Of a DNA stretch of 64,000 nt, positions 8,830-16,135 are shown one piece after another. Source of the stretch: Thermococcus sp. LS1 (GTDB taxonomy: Archaea > Methanobacteriota_B > Thermococci > Thermococcales > Thermococcaceae); NCBI RefSeq assembly GCF_012027395.1, contig NZ_SNUJ01000003.1, positions 62,001 to 126,000 of the forward strand, written 5' to 3'. Positions within the stretch are counted from its first letter, which is position 1. Every line of letters begins with the position of its first letter. The notes below the pieces were generated by a model that had not been told where the DNA came from, made no database searches, and saw only the letters and a list, made by a program, of their open reading frames with translations. The position numbers were made by a program, and so were the translations under genes.

Positions 8830-10638
8830 ATGAGAGTGTTCGTTGCTGATACGAGTGTTATAGTTGATGGCCGCCTTACGCAGTTCCTATCAACGCTTGA
8901 AGACAAAGTTAAGGTCGTTATCCCTGAGGCAGTCATTGCCGAGATAGAGCACCAAGCCAACGAGGGCAAGGCTATAGGCCATGTAGGGCTTGAGGAGCTC
9001 AAGAAGCTCCGTGAGATGTCCGATAAAGGAAAGATACTCCTCGAGTTCTACGGCGAGCGGCCCGAGCTCTGGCAGATAAGTAGGGCGAAGGCTGGAGAAA
9101 TAGACCACATGGTCAGGGAGGTTGCCCAGACGCTGAGCGCCACTCTAATAACCGGTGACCAGGTGCAGAGGGACATAGCCATCGCCAAGGGTATAGACGT
9201 GATTTACCTGACGGCCAAGAAAGAAGTCAGGCACCGCTTGGAGGACTTCTTTGACGAGACGACGATGAGCGTTCACCTGAAAGCTGGCTTAAGGCCGATG
9301 GCAAAGAAGGGAAGGCCGGGAGAGTGGAAGCTCGTTCCCGTTCGTGACGAGATTCTGACCGACGAAGAGCTCGAAGAGATTGCCGATGACATAGTCGAGC
9401 GCGCGAGGCGTGATCCAGAATCCTTTATAGAACTCGACGAGCCAGGAGCGACCGTCGTCCAGCTCAGAAACTACCGTATAGTTATTGCCAAGCCGCCCTT
9501 TGCAGACAGGATTGAGATAACTGCCGTTAGACCCGTCACAAAGCTGAGTATAGAGGACTACGATCTGAGCGAGAAGCTCCTGGAGAGGCTTGTGGATAAG
9601 GCGGAGGGAATACTCATAGCAGGTGCGCCGGGAGAAGGAAAGACAACCTTCGCACAGGCTTTGGCTGAGTACTACGCCTCCATGGGCAAGATAGTGAAAA
9701 CAATGGAGAAGCCGAGGGATCTGCAGGTGAGCGACGAGATAACCCAGTACACGGCTTTGGCCGGTAGAATGGAAAAGACGGGAGACATACTCCTCCTCGT
9801 CAGGCCAGACTACACGATATTCGACGAGATGAGAAAGACCAGCGACTTCAAAATATACGCTGATCTGAGACTTGCAGGCGTCGGAATGGTTGGTGTCGTG
9901 CATGCTACCAAGCCCATCGATGCGATCCAGAGGTTCATCGGAAGGGTCGAGCTGGGAATGATACCCCAGATAGTCGACACCGTGATTTTCATCAAGGCAG
10001 GAAAGGTCGCCAAGGTCCTGACACTGGAGTACCTCGTTAAGGTGCCAAGCGGTATGAAAGAAGAGGACTTGGCCAGGCCTGTCATCGAGGTTCGCGACTT
10101 TGAGACGGGCGAGCTTGAGTACGAGATATACACCTACGGTGAGGAGATAAGCGTTGTTTCAGTAAAGAAGGAGGAGAAAGCACCGGCGCTGAGGCTTGCG
10201 GAGAAGAGGCTCAAGCAGGAGATAAAGAAGTTCCTGCCGGATGTCTACGCCGAGGTTGAGATAGTCAGCCCGCACAAGGCGGTTATTTATGCCGACGAGT
10301 TCGACATTCCTGCAATCATAGGGAAGAAGGGCAAGCGCATCACCGAGCTTGAAAAGCGCATAGGGATAAGCATCGACGTCAAGAGCTTTGCCGAGAGGGA
10401 AGCGGCAAAGCCGAAGGAGAGGATACCCGTCGATGTCGAGGAGAAAAAGAAAACGATAGTGCTCCGCGTTTCGCCAGACTATGCTAAGAAGCCGCTCAAG
10501 TTCTACGGCGGCGAGCAGTATGTCTTCACTGCAACGCCGAGCAAGAAGGGCCTCGTCAAGGTAAGCAAGAGCACGCCGATAGGGAAGGAGCTGAAGAGGC
10601 TCCTCGATGCGGGCATTCCGATATGGGCCTCGGCCTGA
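8830..10638 (+). CDS. PINA-type PIN-domain/AAA ATPase with KH domain, 602 aa
   Basis: An archaeal fusion of three modules. A PIN nuclease-like domain at residues 1-140 begins MRVFVADTSVIVDG, with D7 as the first acidic residue. A VirB11/type II secretion-like ATPase follows, with Walker A GAPGEGKTT at 265-273. A KH-type segment, IIGKKGKRITELEKRIG, lies in the C-terminal fifth. A Sulfolobus homologue is described as an ATPase and helicase acting with Holliday-junction enzymes; older annotation as PilT is misleading because there is no pilus context. An upstream GTG/ATG extension to 8797 is less likely, since the ribosome site GAGGTGAGAG sits just before 8830. Confidence 0.9.
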   Translation: MRVFVADTSVIVDGRLTQFLSTLEDKVKVVIPEAVIAEIEHQANEGKAIGHVGLEELKKLREMSDKGKILLEFYGERPELWQISRAKAGEIDHMVREVAQTLSATLITGDQVQRDIAIAKGIDVIYLTAKKEVRHRLEDFFDETTMSVHLKAGLRPMAKKGRPGEWKLVPVRDEILTDEELEEIADDIVERARRDPESFIELDEPGATVVQLRNYRIVIAKPPFADRIEITAVRPVTKLSIEDYDLSEKLLERLVDKAEGILIAGAPGEGKTTFAQALAEYYASMGKIVKTMEKPRDLQVSDEITQYTALAGRMEKTGDILLLVRPDYTIFDEMRKTSDFKIYADLRLAGVGMVGVVHATKPIDAIQRFIGRVELGMIPQIVDTVIFIKAGKVAKVLTLEYLVKVPSGMKEEDLARPVIEVRDFETGELEYEIYTYGEEISVVSVKKEEKAPALRLAEKRLKQEIKKFLPDVYAEVEIVSPHKAVIYADEFDIPAIIGKKGKRITELEKRIGISIDVKSFAEREAAKPKERIPVDVEEKKKTIVLRVSPDYAKKPLKFYGGEQYVFTATPSKKGLVKVSKSTPIGKELKRLLDAGIPIWASA

Positions 10639-10697
10639 CCTCGCCGACTTCGAAAACTTTTTATGGTTTGTTTTCTTCTTTTATATGGTGGTAATTA

Positions 10698-10931
10698 GTG
10701 GGTGCGGCTGATGTTTTGGCAACCATCGGTGCAGTGTTGTTCATCATGCTCATAGCAATGCCATTCATCCCTGGCGGACCTGAGATCATGAAGCTCTTTT
10801 TGGGGCTGCTCCCCTTAATCCTCATTGTGGTTCTCCTTGTGAAGGTCTCCGAACTGAGCGGCGAAGTTAATGCCATGAAGAAGGAGCTCGAAGAAGTGCG
10901 TGAAAAGCTTGAAGGGCGGAGAGGTGAGTGA
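10698..10931 (+). CDS. Small two-helix membrane protein with C-terminal coiled coil (array member 1)
   Basis: The 77-residue product has two hydrophobic segments at about residues 6-26 and 31-49, then a charged heptad-like tail rich in Glu, Lys and Leu. It starts at GTG, with GGTGGT upstream and TATA-like CTTTTTATGG near 10657-10666. It is the first of five consecutive small genes of the same architecture between 10698 and 11789. I know of no function for the family. The tail could mediate homo- or hetero-oligomerisation on the cytosolic face. Confidence 0.65.
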   Translation: MGAADVLATIGAVLFIMLIAMPFIPGGPEIMKLFLGLLPLILIVVLLVKVSELSGEVNAMKKELEEVREKLEGRRGE

Positions 10932-11156
10932 ATGGGAGAAAATTGGGACGGCATGGAGGTTGCAGGTGCAGTGATTACCGGTTTGGGCTTTCTGCTCCTG
11001 TTTGCGGGCAGTTGGATCGTCGGCTCTGTGGTCATTGCCCTTGGCCTCGTCGTGTGGAAGATGGGGGAGATGCGGCGGGAGTTCAACGAGAAGCTAGAAT
11101 CCCTTAGGAGTGAACTGGATGCCCTTAAACGCTCCGGAGGGGTGATAGATGGCTAG
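10932..11156 (+). CDS. Small two-helix membrane protein with coiled coil (array member 2)
   Basis: The product is 74 residues, with two close hydrophobic segments at about 10-27 and 29-44, then a charged coiled-coil-like tail. The ATG follows the stop of member 1 directly, and GAGGTGAGTGA serves as ribosome site inside the previous gene. Sequence identity to member 1 is low, but size, topology and order of parts are the same. Confidence 0.65.
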   Translation: MGENWDGMEVAGAVITGLGFLLLFAGSWIVGSVVIALGLVVWKMGEMRREFNEKLESLRSELDALKRSGGVIDG

Positions 11157-11373
11157 TATTTCCACCGTGGGGTTTGCGATAATCGTTGTCTCGATCCTCA
11201 TTATGGTGTATCCCATGGGATGGTTCCCAGTCCTGATGATGGTTCTGCTGTTCGCTACGGTTGGCTGGGTCATCATGGAGATTGGGAGCCAGATTGAGGG
11301 CCTGAATTCACAGGTCAAAAGTATTCGCCGCGAGGTGGAAGCGCTGAGAAGAAAGATTGAGGGGGATGGCTGA
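11149..11373 (+). CDS. Small two-helix membrane protein with coiled coil (array member 3)
   Basis: The product is 74 residues. The hydrophobic segments lie at about 7-24 and 26-46, followed by a charged tail with regularly spaced Leu, Val and Ile. The ATG overlaps the end of member 2 by eight bases, and GGAGGGGTGATAG precedes it, so translation is probably coupled. Confidence 0.65.
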   Translation: MASISTVGFAIIVVSILIMVYPMGWFPVLMMVLLFATVGWVIMEIGSQIEGLNSQVKSIRREVEALRRKIEGDG

Positions 11374-11374
11374 A

Positions 11375-11623
11375 ATGAGGCTCATAAGGGATCTCTCCGT
11401 GCTCTTTGCGGTGCTGACATCGCTTGCGTTGATACTCTGGGTTCAGCCAGAGGAAAGGGGCGATGCAGCCTTTCTCTTCGCTACTGCTCTTATTGTTTTG
11501 GTCTTTCTGTTGCTTGTGCTTACGATGAAGGTTGAGCGCCTGGAATCAAAGGTTGCCGAGCTTGAATCCAGCCTGAAAAAGTTTGAAGAGCAGGGATGTG
11601 AAGGTGATGGTTTGGAAAGATAA
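11375..11623 (+). CDS. Small two-helix membrane protein with coiled coil (array member 4)
   Basis: The product is 82 residues. The hydrophobic segments lie at about 7-22 and 32-51, separated by a polar stretch QPEERGD, with a heptad-like tail after them. The start chosen is the ATG at 11375, because GAGGGGGA at 11359-11366 is properly spaced from it; an ATG at 11366 and a TTG at 11357 are in-frame alternatives. The 3' end overlaps the start of the next reading frame by 17 bases. Confidence 0.6.
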   Translation: MRLIRDLSVLFAVLTSLALILWVQPEERGDAAFLFATALIVLVFLLLVLTMKVERLESKVAELESSLKKFEEQGCEGDGLER

Positions 11624-11789
11624 GATCTTTTAGGCTCTGGCGATCGGAGGGTTCTTTGCTTATCTCTTCGCATTCATAGTCGGCCCAAGGGCCCTGATAA
11701 TTGGAAGTGCTCTCTGGATCCTTGCCTTCGTCTATCTGGTGGTTTCTAGCATTGAAAAATGGGCTGGATGCCGGAAAGAAACTGCATGA
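11607..11789 (+). pseudogene. Fifth array member, interrupted by an in-frame TAG
   Basis: An ATG at 11607 opens a frame coding MVWKDKIF, then TAG at 11631-11633. The same frame continues for 51 codons to TGA at 11787, giving two strongly hydrophobic segments (from ALAIGGFFAYLFAFIVG and from ALIIGSALWILAFVYLVV) and a short charged end. This matches the layout of the four genes before it, so the frame is very likely a real gene broken by one substitution, for instance TTG or AAG to TAG. No alternative ATG, GTG or TTG restarts the frame before the first helix. A sequencing error is the simplest competing explanation. Confidence 0.6.
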
Positions 11790-11881
11790 TGGCTCAGCTG
11801 CGAGGGTACTCATCATCCTGCCGCGTGGAGCGCGACTTCAGCTAGCGAAATTGTCGTCATCGCCAGCTTTAGTTCTCGGAA

Positions 11882-11893
11882 GCTTTTTTAACC
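11882..11893 (+). promoter_or_regulatory. TATA box for the maf gene (leaderless)
   Basis: GCTTTTTTAACC is centred about 25 bp before the ATG at 11913, and no ribosome site precedes that ATG, as expected for a leaderless mRNA. Confidence 0.55.
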
Positions 11894-11912
11894 CTTTTCC
11901 GAAGGCCCAACC

Positions 11913-12467
11913 ATGTTAGTGCTGGCCTCAGCAAGTCCGAGGAGAAGGGAAATACTTGGCAGGTTCATTAAGGACTTCAAGGTAGTTCCGAGCAACGCGA
12001 GCGAGGAGTGCTCCCTGACCGAGCCGAGAGCTTACGCCCTTGAGCTCGCTAGGAGGAAAGCAAGGGAAGTTTACAACCGCGTCGGCGGGACTGTCATCGG
12101 TGCCGACACCGTCGTCTCCATCGATGGCCATATCCTCGGCAAGCCGGGAAGCGAGGAAGAGGCCTACAGGATGCTGAAGCTCCTCAGCGGCAGGGTTCAC
12201 TGCGTCACGACCGGCTACTGCATAATCTACGAGGGAGAAGAGGTCTCGGGTGCCGTCATCACGGAAGTCAAGTTCAGGGAGCTGAGCGACGAGCTGATAT
12301 GGGCGTACATAAGAACTGGCGAGCCCATGGATAAAGCTGGCGCCTACGGCATACAGGGGAAGGGAGGCCTTCTGGTGGAATGGATCAAGGGTGACTACTA
12401 CAACGTTGTCGGCTTCCCGATTGAGATAATTATGAAACTTAGGGAGCTCGGCTTTAAGGTTTTATAA
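11913..12467 (+). CDS. maf: Maf family nucleoside triphosphate pyrophosphatase
   Basis: It hydrolyses non-canonical or modified nucleotides such as methylated UTP, CTP or dTTP to the monophosphate. The N-terminus LASASPRRREIL is the family's phosphate-binding motif, followed by GADTVVSIDG and the GKPGSEEEAYRMLKLLSG segment. At 184 residues it has the usual size. The 3' end overlaps the convergent PHP gene by six bases. No signal or membrane segment is present. Confidence 0.92.
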   Translation: MLVLASASPRRREILGRFIKDFKVVPSNASEECSLTEPRAYALELARRKAREVYNRVGGTVIGADTVVSIDGHILGKPGSEEEAYRMLKLLSGRVHCVTTGYCIIYEGEEVSGAVITEVKFRELSDELIWAYIRTGEPMDKAGAYGIQGKGGLLVEWIKGDYYNVVGFPIEIIMKLRELGFKVL

Positions 12468-13106
12468 AAGCTCCGAGAAGAGAAGGTCTTCTTTTCTTCC
12501 TCCAGCCTTCCTGAAGACCTTCTCGCTCCAGCTTACGTTTCCGACACTCCTCGGCCAGTGAGCGTCGCTGGCGAATGTGAGCTTTATACCTCTTTTTATG
12601 CACTTCCTGATAAAGTCCAGTTCGGGAACTTTATAACGTGAGCTTATCTCGAAGGCCTTTCCATTCGCTTCGGCCAGTTCTAGTATCTCCCTCAGGCCCT
12701 CCTCGCTTGGATAGCCTGTGTAGGGGAAGCTCGCCCCAAAGTGGCCGATTACGTCAACGTTCTCGTCTTGGAGGGCGAGTTTAACAAGTTCGACGTGTTC
12801 CTCTGGCGTCTCCACCCACAGATGAACGCTTGCTATGACGTAGTCGAGCTTCTTGGCTATGTCCGTGGTTATATCGACTCCCCCGTGCATTATATTGGCC
12901 TCCACCCCGGCTAAAACGACGAGCTCGGCACTTTCGCTCCACTGGCGTATCTCTCTGACGTATCGGTTGAGGCTCTTTGTGGTGAGGTAGTGAATATGGT
13001 CGCTTATCCCGAGGAGTCTCAGCCCTTTCTGTTCGGCCGCGGCTATGTTTTCGGGAATGCTTCCGGTTCCGTCGGAGTACGTGGTGTGGGTGTGAAGGTC
13101 CATCAT
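12462..13106 (-). CDS. PHP-domain metal-dependent phosphoesterase, 214 aa
   Basis: The first residues, MDLHTHTTYSDG, carry the HxH metal ligands of the PHP superfamily. Further histidine and aspartate motifs follow: GISDH, EANIMHGG, VIGHFG and FASDAHWP near the C-terminus. Family members hydrolyse histidinol phosphate or other phosphoesters; the substrate here is open because no histidine operon is nearby. Two adjacent ATG codons (13106 and 13103) are possible starts after AGGTTGAAAC. Confidence 0.85.
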   Translation of the reverse strand: MMDLHTHTTYSDGTGSIPENIAAAEQKGLRLLGISDHIHYLTTKSLNRYVREIRQWSESAELVVLAGVEANIMHGGVDITTDIAKKLDYVIASVHLWVETPEEHVELVKLALQDENVDVIGHFGASFPYTGYPSEEGLREILELAEANGKAFEISSRYKVPELDFIRKCIKRGIKLTFASDAHWPRSVGNVSWSEKVFRKAGGRKEDLLFSELL

Positions 13107-13184
13107 GTTTCAACCTAAGGAAAGGCGATTAAAAACCTTCTGGACAAAATATCCAACGTAAAGCTCAACCTTGAGTTTTGACAA

Positions 13185-13196
13185 CCTTTAAATACC
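13185..13196 (+). promoter_or_regulatory. TATA box for the methylmalonyl-CoA gene group
   Basis: CCTTTAAATACC stands about 36 bp before the ATG at 13227. A second TATA-like CCTTTATAATTT occurs at 13663-13674 before meaB, so meaB-epimerase may also have its own start. Confidence 0.55.
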
Positions 13197-13226
13197 GCCT
13201 GAAACAAAATCTTCCCGGTGGTGGAA

Positions 13227-13655
13227 ATGGTCGAGCGCTCCAGGGTTAGAGTTCTCGTTGCAAAGCCAGGACTTGACGGTCACGATAGGGGAGCTAAGGT
13301 CGTTGCGAGGGCTTTACGCGATGCTGGTTTTGAGGTCATCTACACTGGAATAAGGCAGACACCCGAGCAGATAGTGGAGAGCGTCATCCAGGAAGACGTC
13401 GATGTTCTGGGCATAAGCATTCTGTCCGGAGCTCACATGGTTCTCATCCCAAAGATACTCAAGCTCCTCGAAGAGAGGGGTCTGAAGGTGAACGAGGACG
13501 TTCTTGTCATTGCCGGTGGAATAATTCCGCCCGACGACGCAGAGGAACTTGAAAAGATGGGCGTTGCCAAGGTCTTTGGCCCCGGCAGTCCAATAAGTGA
13601 AATCATAAAGTTCATCGACGAGAATGTTCCTAAGCTCAAGAAGTTCTCGAGCTAA
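13227..13655 (+). CDS. Methylmalonyl-CoA mutase, small (cobalamin-binding) subunit
   Basis: A free-standing B12-binding domain of the coenzyme-B12-dependent mutase that interconverts methylmalonyl-CoA and succinyl-CoA. The cobalamin-ligand motif DxHxxG appears as LDGHDRG at about residues 18-24; GISILSGAH and VIAGGIIP are further domain motifs. The catalytic large subunit is not in this window, as is common where archaea encode the two parts apart. GTG codons at 13218 and 13221 are part of the GGTGGTGG ribosome site, so ATG 13227 is used. The gene is followed by MeaB and the epimerase. Confidence 0.93.
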   Translation: MVERSRVRVLVAKPGLDGHDRGAKVVARALRDAGFEVIYTGIRQTPEQIVESVIQEDVDVLGISILSGAHMVLIPKILKLLEERGLKVNEDVLVIAGGIIPPDDAEELEKMGVAKVFGPGSPISEIIKFIDENVPKLKKFSS

Positions 13656-13702
13656 GCCAACCTTTATAATTTCTTTCTGGATAATTTGTCCGAGTGGTGA
13701 CG

Positions 13703-14662
13703 ATGATAGACGACCTGATCGAACGCATGCTCCAGGGCGATAAGCGCGCCACGGCTAGGCTGATAACCCTCGTGGAAAACGACGAGGAGAAAGCTAGAGA
13801 AGTAATCAAAAAGATCTACCCTTACACGGGCAATGCTTATATCGTCGGTATCACCGGCCCTCCCGGAGCTGGAAAATCGACTCTTCTCGACAAGCTGATC
13901 AGGGTCGCGAGGGAGGAAGGCAAAGTTGTCGGCGTCATAGCCATTGATCCAACCTCACCTTTCACCGGCGGCGCTCTGCTCGGCGACAGGATAAGGATGC
14001 AGAGGCACTCAACCGACCCGGGCGTTTTCATCAGGAGCATGGCCACACGCGGCTCCCTAGGTGGACTGGCCAAGGCCACGAGTGACGCGATAAAGGTGCT
14101 CGATGCTTACGGCTGCGACGTTATTTTCGTTGAGACGGTTGGCGTAGGCCAGATAGAGATTGACATCGTCAAAACTGCTGATACGGTCGTTCTCGTTACG
14201 GTCCCAGGTCTGGGCGACGACATACAGGCGATTAAGGCTGGCCTTATGGAGATAGCGGACGTTTTCGTTATAAACAAGGCCGACAAAGAGGGGGCAGATG
14301 CCACTTACTTCGAACTTAATCTGATGCTCGACCTCGAGAAGGAGCGCTGGGAGAAGCGCGGCTGGAGGCCGCCGATAGTCGAGACCGTGGCGACGACAAT
14401 GAGAGGCATAAGAGACCTCTGGAAGGCAATAAAAGATCACCATGAGTTCCTCGAAAGGAGCGGCGAAATAGAGCGCAAGAGGAAGTTCCGTGCCGAAGAA
14501 GAGGTTAAGACTATAATCTCTGGCAGAATAGCGAAGATGATAAGTGAGCGGCTCGACGAGGAAGAGGTTTCGGGCCTGATAGATAAAATTGTGAAGCGGG
14601 AGATAGACCCGTACTCTGCCGCGGATTTGGTTCTTGAAAAAACTCTGGGGGTGAGGGTATGA
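13703..14662 (+). CDS. meaB: MeaB-like G-protein chaperone of methylmalonyl-CoA mutase
   Basis: A P-loop GTPase that gates cofactor loading and protects the mutase. The P-loop GPPGAGKS lies at about residues 51-58. [18 protein letters not shown] is the family signature after it, VETVGVGQ the switch region, and NKAD the guanine-specificity motif. At 319 residues it has family length. The gene overlaps the epimerase start by four bases (ATGA), indicating coupled translation. GTGGTGACG precedes the chosen ATG. Confidence 0.94.
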   Translation: MIDDLIERMLQGDKRATARLITLVENDEEKAREVIKKIYPYTGNAYIVGITGPPGAGKSTLLDKLIRVAREEGKVVGVIAIDPTSPFTGGALLGDRIRMQRHSTDPGVFIRSMATRGSLGGLAKATSDAIKVLDAYGCDVIFVETVGVGQIEIDIVKTADTVVLVTVPGLGDDIQAIKAGLMEIADVFVINKADKEGADATYFELNLMLDLEKERWEKRGWRPPIVETVATTMRGIRDLWKAIKDHHEFLERSGEIERKRKFRAEEEVKTIISGRIAKMISERLDEEEVSGLIDKIVKREIDPYSAADLVLEKTLGVRV

Positions 14663-15063
14663 TAAAGAAAATTGACCACGTTGGTATTGCAGTGAAGAAC
14701 CTTGAAGAGGCCATAAAGATCTGGGAAGGTTTCGGCCTCAAGGTCGAGGAGATTGAAGAAGTGCCGGATCAGAAGGTTAGAACTGCGATAATCCACGTCG
14801 GCGAGAGCAGGATCGAGCTTCTGGAGCCAACGGCCGAGGACTCCCCAATAGCCAAGTTCATTGCCAAGCGTAGTGAAGGCATACACCACATAGCACTCGG
14901 CGTTGAAAACATAGAGGAGCACCTTGCAAAGCTGAAGGAAGCGGGTTACAGACTGATCGACGAACAGCCCAGAATCGGTGCAGGTGGTGCGAAAATCGCA
15001 TTCATACATCCAAAGGCTGTAACGGGCGTTTTGCTCGAACTCTGTGAGAGAAAGGGAGATTGA
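14659..15063 (+). CDS. mce: Methylmalonyl-CoA epimerase
   Basis: A small vicinal-oxygen-chelate fold enzyme that interconverts the 2R and 2S forms of methylmalonyl-CoA so that the mutase can use them. Repeated half-motifs are visible: [15 protein letters not shown] near the N-terminus and [15 protein letters not shown] in the second half, each giving a metal-ligand histidine, with a glutamate ligand in LLELCE at the end. At 134 residues it has the normal length. With the two preceding genes it completes the module apart from the mutase large subunit. Confidence 0.94.
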   Translation: MIKKIDHVGIAVKNLEEAIKIWEGFGLKVEEIEEVPDQKVRTAIIHVGESRIELLEPTAEDSPIAKFIAKRSEGIHHIALGVENIEEHLAKLKEAGYRLIDEQPRIGAGGAKIAFIHPKAVTGVLLELCERKGD

Positions 15064-15163
15064 TTAGGCATAGGATTCAAGAATTTCCAATCTTTTGTTA
15101 TTTTTCCAGGAGTTAGCTGAACCAAATGACTTGTTGTGAAATTTTTTATCCGACTCACAGTAA

Positions 15164-15173
15164 CATTTATATA
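15164..15173 (+). promoter_or_regulatory. TATA box for the DUF835 gene
   Basis: CATTTATATAGG occurs about 75 bp before the ATG at 15244, so the mRNA would carry a leader of roughly 45-50 bases ending in GTGGTGG. Confidence 0.5.
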
Positions 15174-15243
15174 GGGCATACCGAACTTGCGTTGGTCATG
15201 CCTTAATCCTGATGTATCAAGTAATCTGCGTGAAGTGGTGGTT

Positions 15244-15669
15244 ATGTTACTAAAGGGGAGGCCCCTACGAATCGGGTCAAGAATAATGGATTATCGACGG
15301 CTTAATGATATACTCATAAAAGACGCGAATCGTAAAAAAATACTCATAACCCGGAGGCCCCCCTTTGAAATCCAAGGACACAACGTCCACCAGATATGGC
15401 TCGCCAAGGTGTCCCATCCCAATGCGGTTCATCCCTCGAGGCTTCATGTGATCGAACAGACGGTCTGGGAGCATCTTCAGCAGGAGGAGGCAGATGTTGT
15501 TCTCGATGCTGTTGAGTATCTCATAATTGAGAATGGTGTTGAACCAACCCTCCGCTTTGTTAGCAAGCTGCGTGATATAGCTCTTCTCATGAATTCGGAC
15601 TTCTATGTGACCGTTGGTGATGGTTTGGACGACAGGGTTCTCAACATCCTCAAGAGGATTGTCGAGTAG
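15244..15669 (+). CDS. DUF835-domain protein, 141 aa
   Basis: A soluble member of the DUF835 family, which I know mainly from Thermococcales. It shares with the membrane-anchored copy at 48022-48768 the order ITRRPP...IWLAKVSHPNAVHPSRL (there TRRP...IWITNVDHPKAISPTRL), a central acidic DAVEYLIIENG (there DGLNYLILQNG) and a C-terminal helix. No biochemical function is known to me; the D/E-x2-YLI-x2-NG pattern suggests a RecA- or CheY-like alpha/beta core. The start is ATG 15244 after GTGGTGG. The gene is followed at once by the remnant insertion element. Confidence 0.75.
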   Translation: MLLKGRPLRIGSRIMDYRRLNDILIKDANRKKILITRRPPFEIQGHNVHQIWLAKVSHPNAVHPSRLHVIEQTVWEHLQQEEADVVLDAVEYLIIENGVEPTLRFVSKLRDIALLMNSDFYVTVGDGLDDRVLNILKRIVE

Positions 15670-16090
15670 CTGACCTCCTCCCTGCCTTGATGGGTGCGGG
15701 TTCTTCTCGGGAGTCATAACCCCAACCTATCAAGGAGGTTCATTGGTTCGGGGGCTCATCTCCTACTCCCGTTGCCAGTTTCGGTTCAGCCCCCAGGGAC
15801 GGTCTCGCCCCCATTACCCCTACCCGCCCGAGCGGGATCGGGGTTATCGCTTAGAGGCCACCTTTTAGAGTTTTAGACTGCCCAAAGGCGGCGTTGAAGG
15901 AACGCCTTACGGCGTCCTCCCACCAATGGTTGGTGGGACACAATAAACCCCTCGTCTCATCGGGTATTCCCTGTGGCCTCTCCGAGGCTCTATTACGTTG
16001 CAGGAGTTTAAAAGAGTTTCTGTTTTATGACCGAATTTTCGATTATTGCATCCCCGCCCTAAAGGGCGAGGCTTTCGGAAGAAAAAAGTA
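15670..16090 (-). mobile_element. Decayed IS200/IS605-type tnpB element (MITE-like remnant)
   Basis: No intact gene lies in this 420-base stretch, but it has the layout of an IS605-family element read on the minus strand. At 16051-16078 there is a CGCCCT-AA-AGGGCG hairpin like the left end of such elements. Towards 15670 there is an imperfect GC-rich hairpin. In between, the minus strand encodes short pieces resembling TnpB C-terminal tails in different frames, such as NPDPARAGRGNGGETVPGG (15848-15790) and EMSPRTNEPP. An extra CCCACCAA/TTGGTGGG hairpin sits at 15919-15937. In intact elements the tnpB 3' end also gives the omega guide RNA. Confidence rests on pattern recognition. Confidence 0.55.
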
Positions 16091-16092
16091 AA

Positions 16093-16102
16093 GTTATATA
16101 AC
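16093..16102 (+). promoter_or_regulatory. TATA box for smc
   Basis: The perfect palindrome GTTATATAAC lies 34 bp before the smc ATG; AGGTGTAGGGC before the ATG is the ribosome site. Confidence 0.6.
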
Positions 16103-16135
16103 CTTCTTCGTCATTCTCCAGTTTAGGTGTAGGGC

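Noticed and set aside
8797-10638. PilT-type pilus retraction ATPase
   Set aside because: The ATPase core is fused to an N-terminal PIN domain and a KH domain with no pilus genes nearby, so the PINA assignment is preferred.
11607-11789. Pyrrolysine at the internal TAG
   Set aside because: Pyrrolysine systems are not known in Thermococcales and the position is near the start of a small membrane protein; mutation or sequencing error is simpler.
13218-15063. Complete methylmalonyl-CoA mutase in this window
   Set aside because: Only the cobalamin-binding subunit, MeaB and epimerase are present; no large catalytic subunit frame was found.
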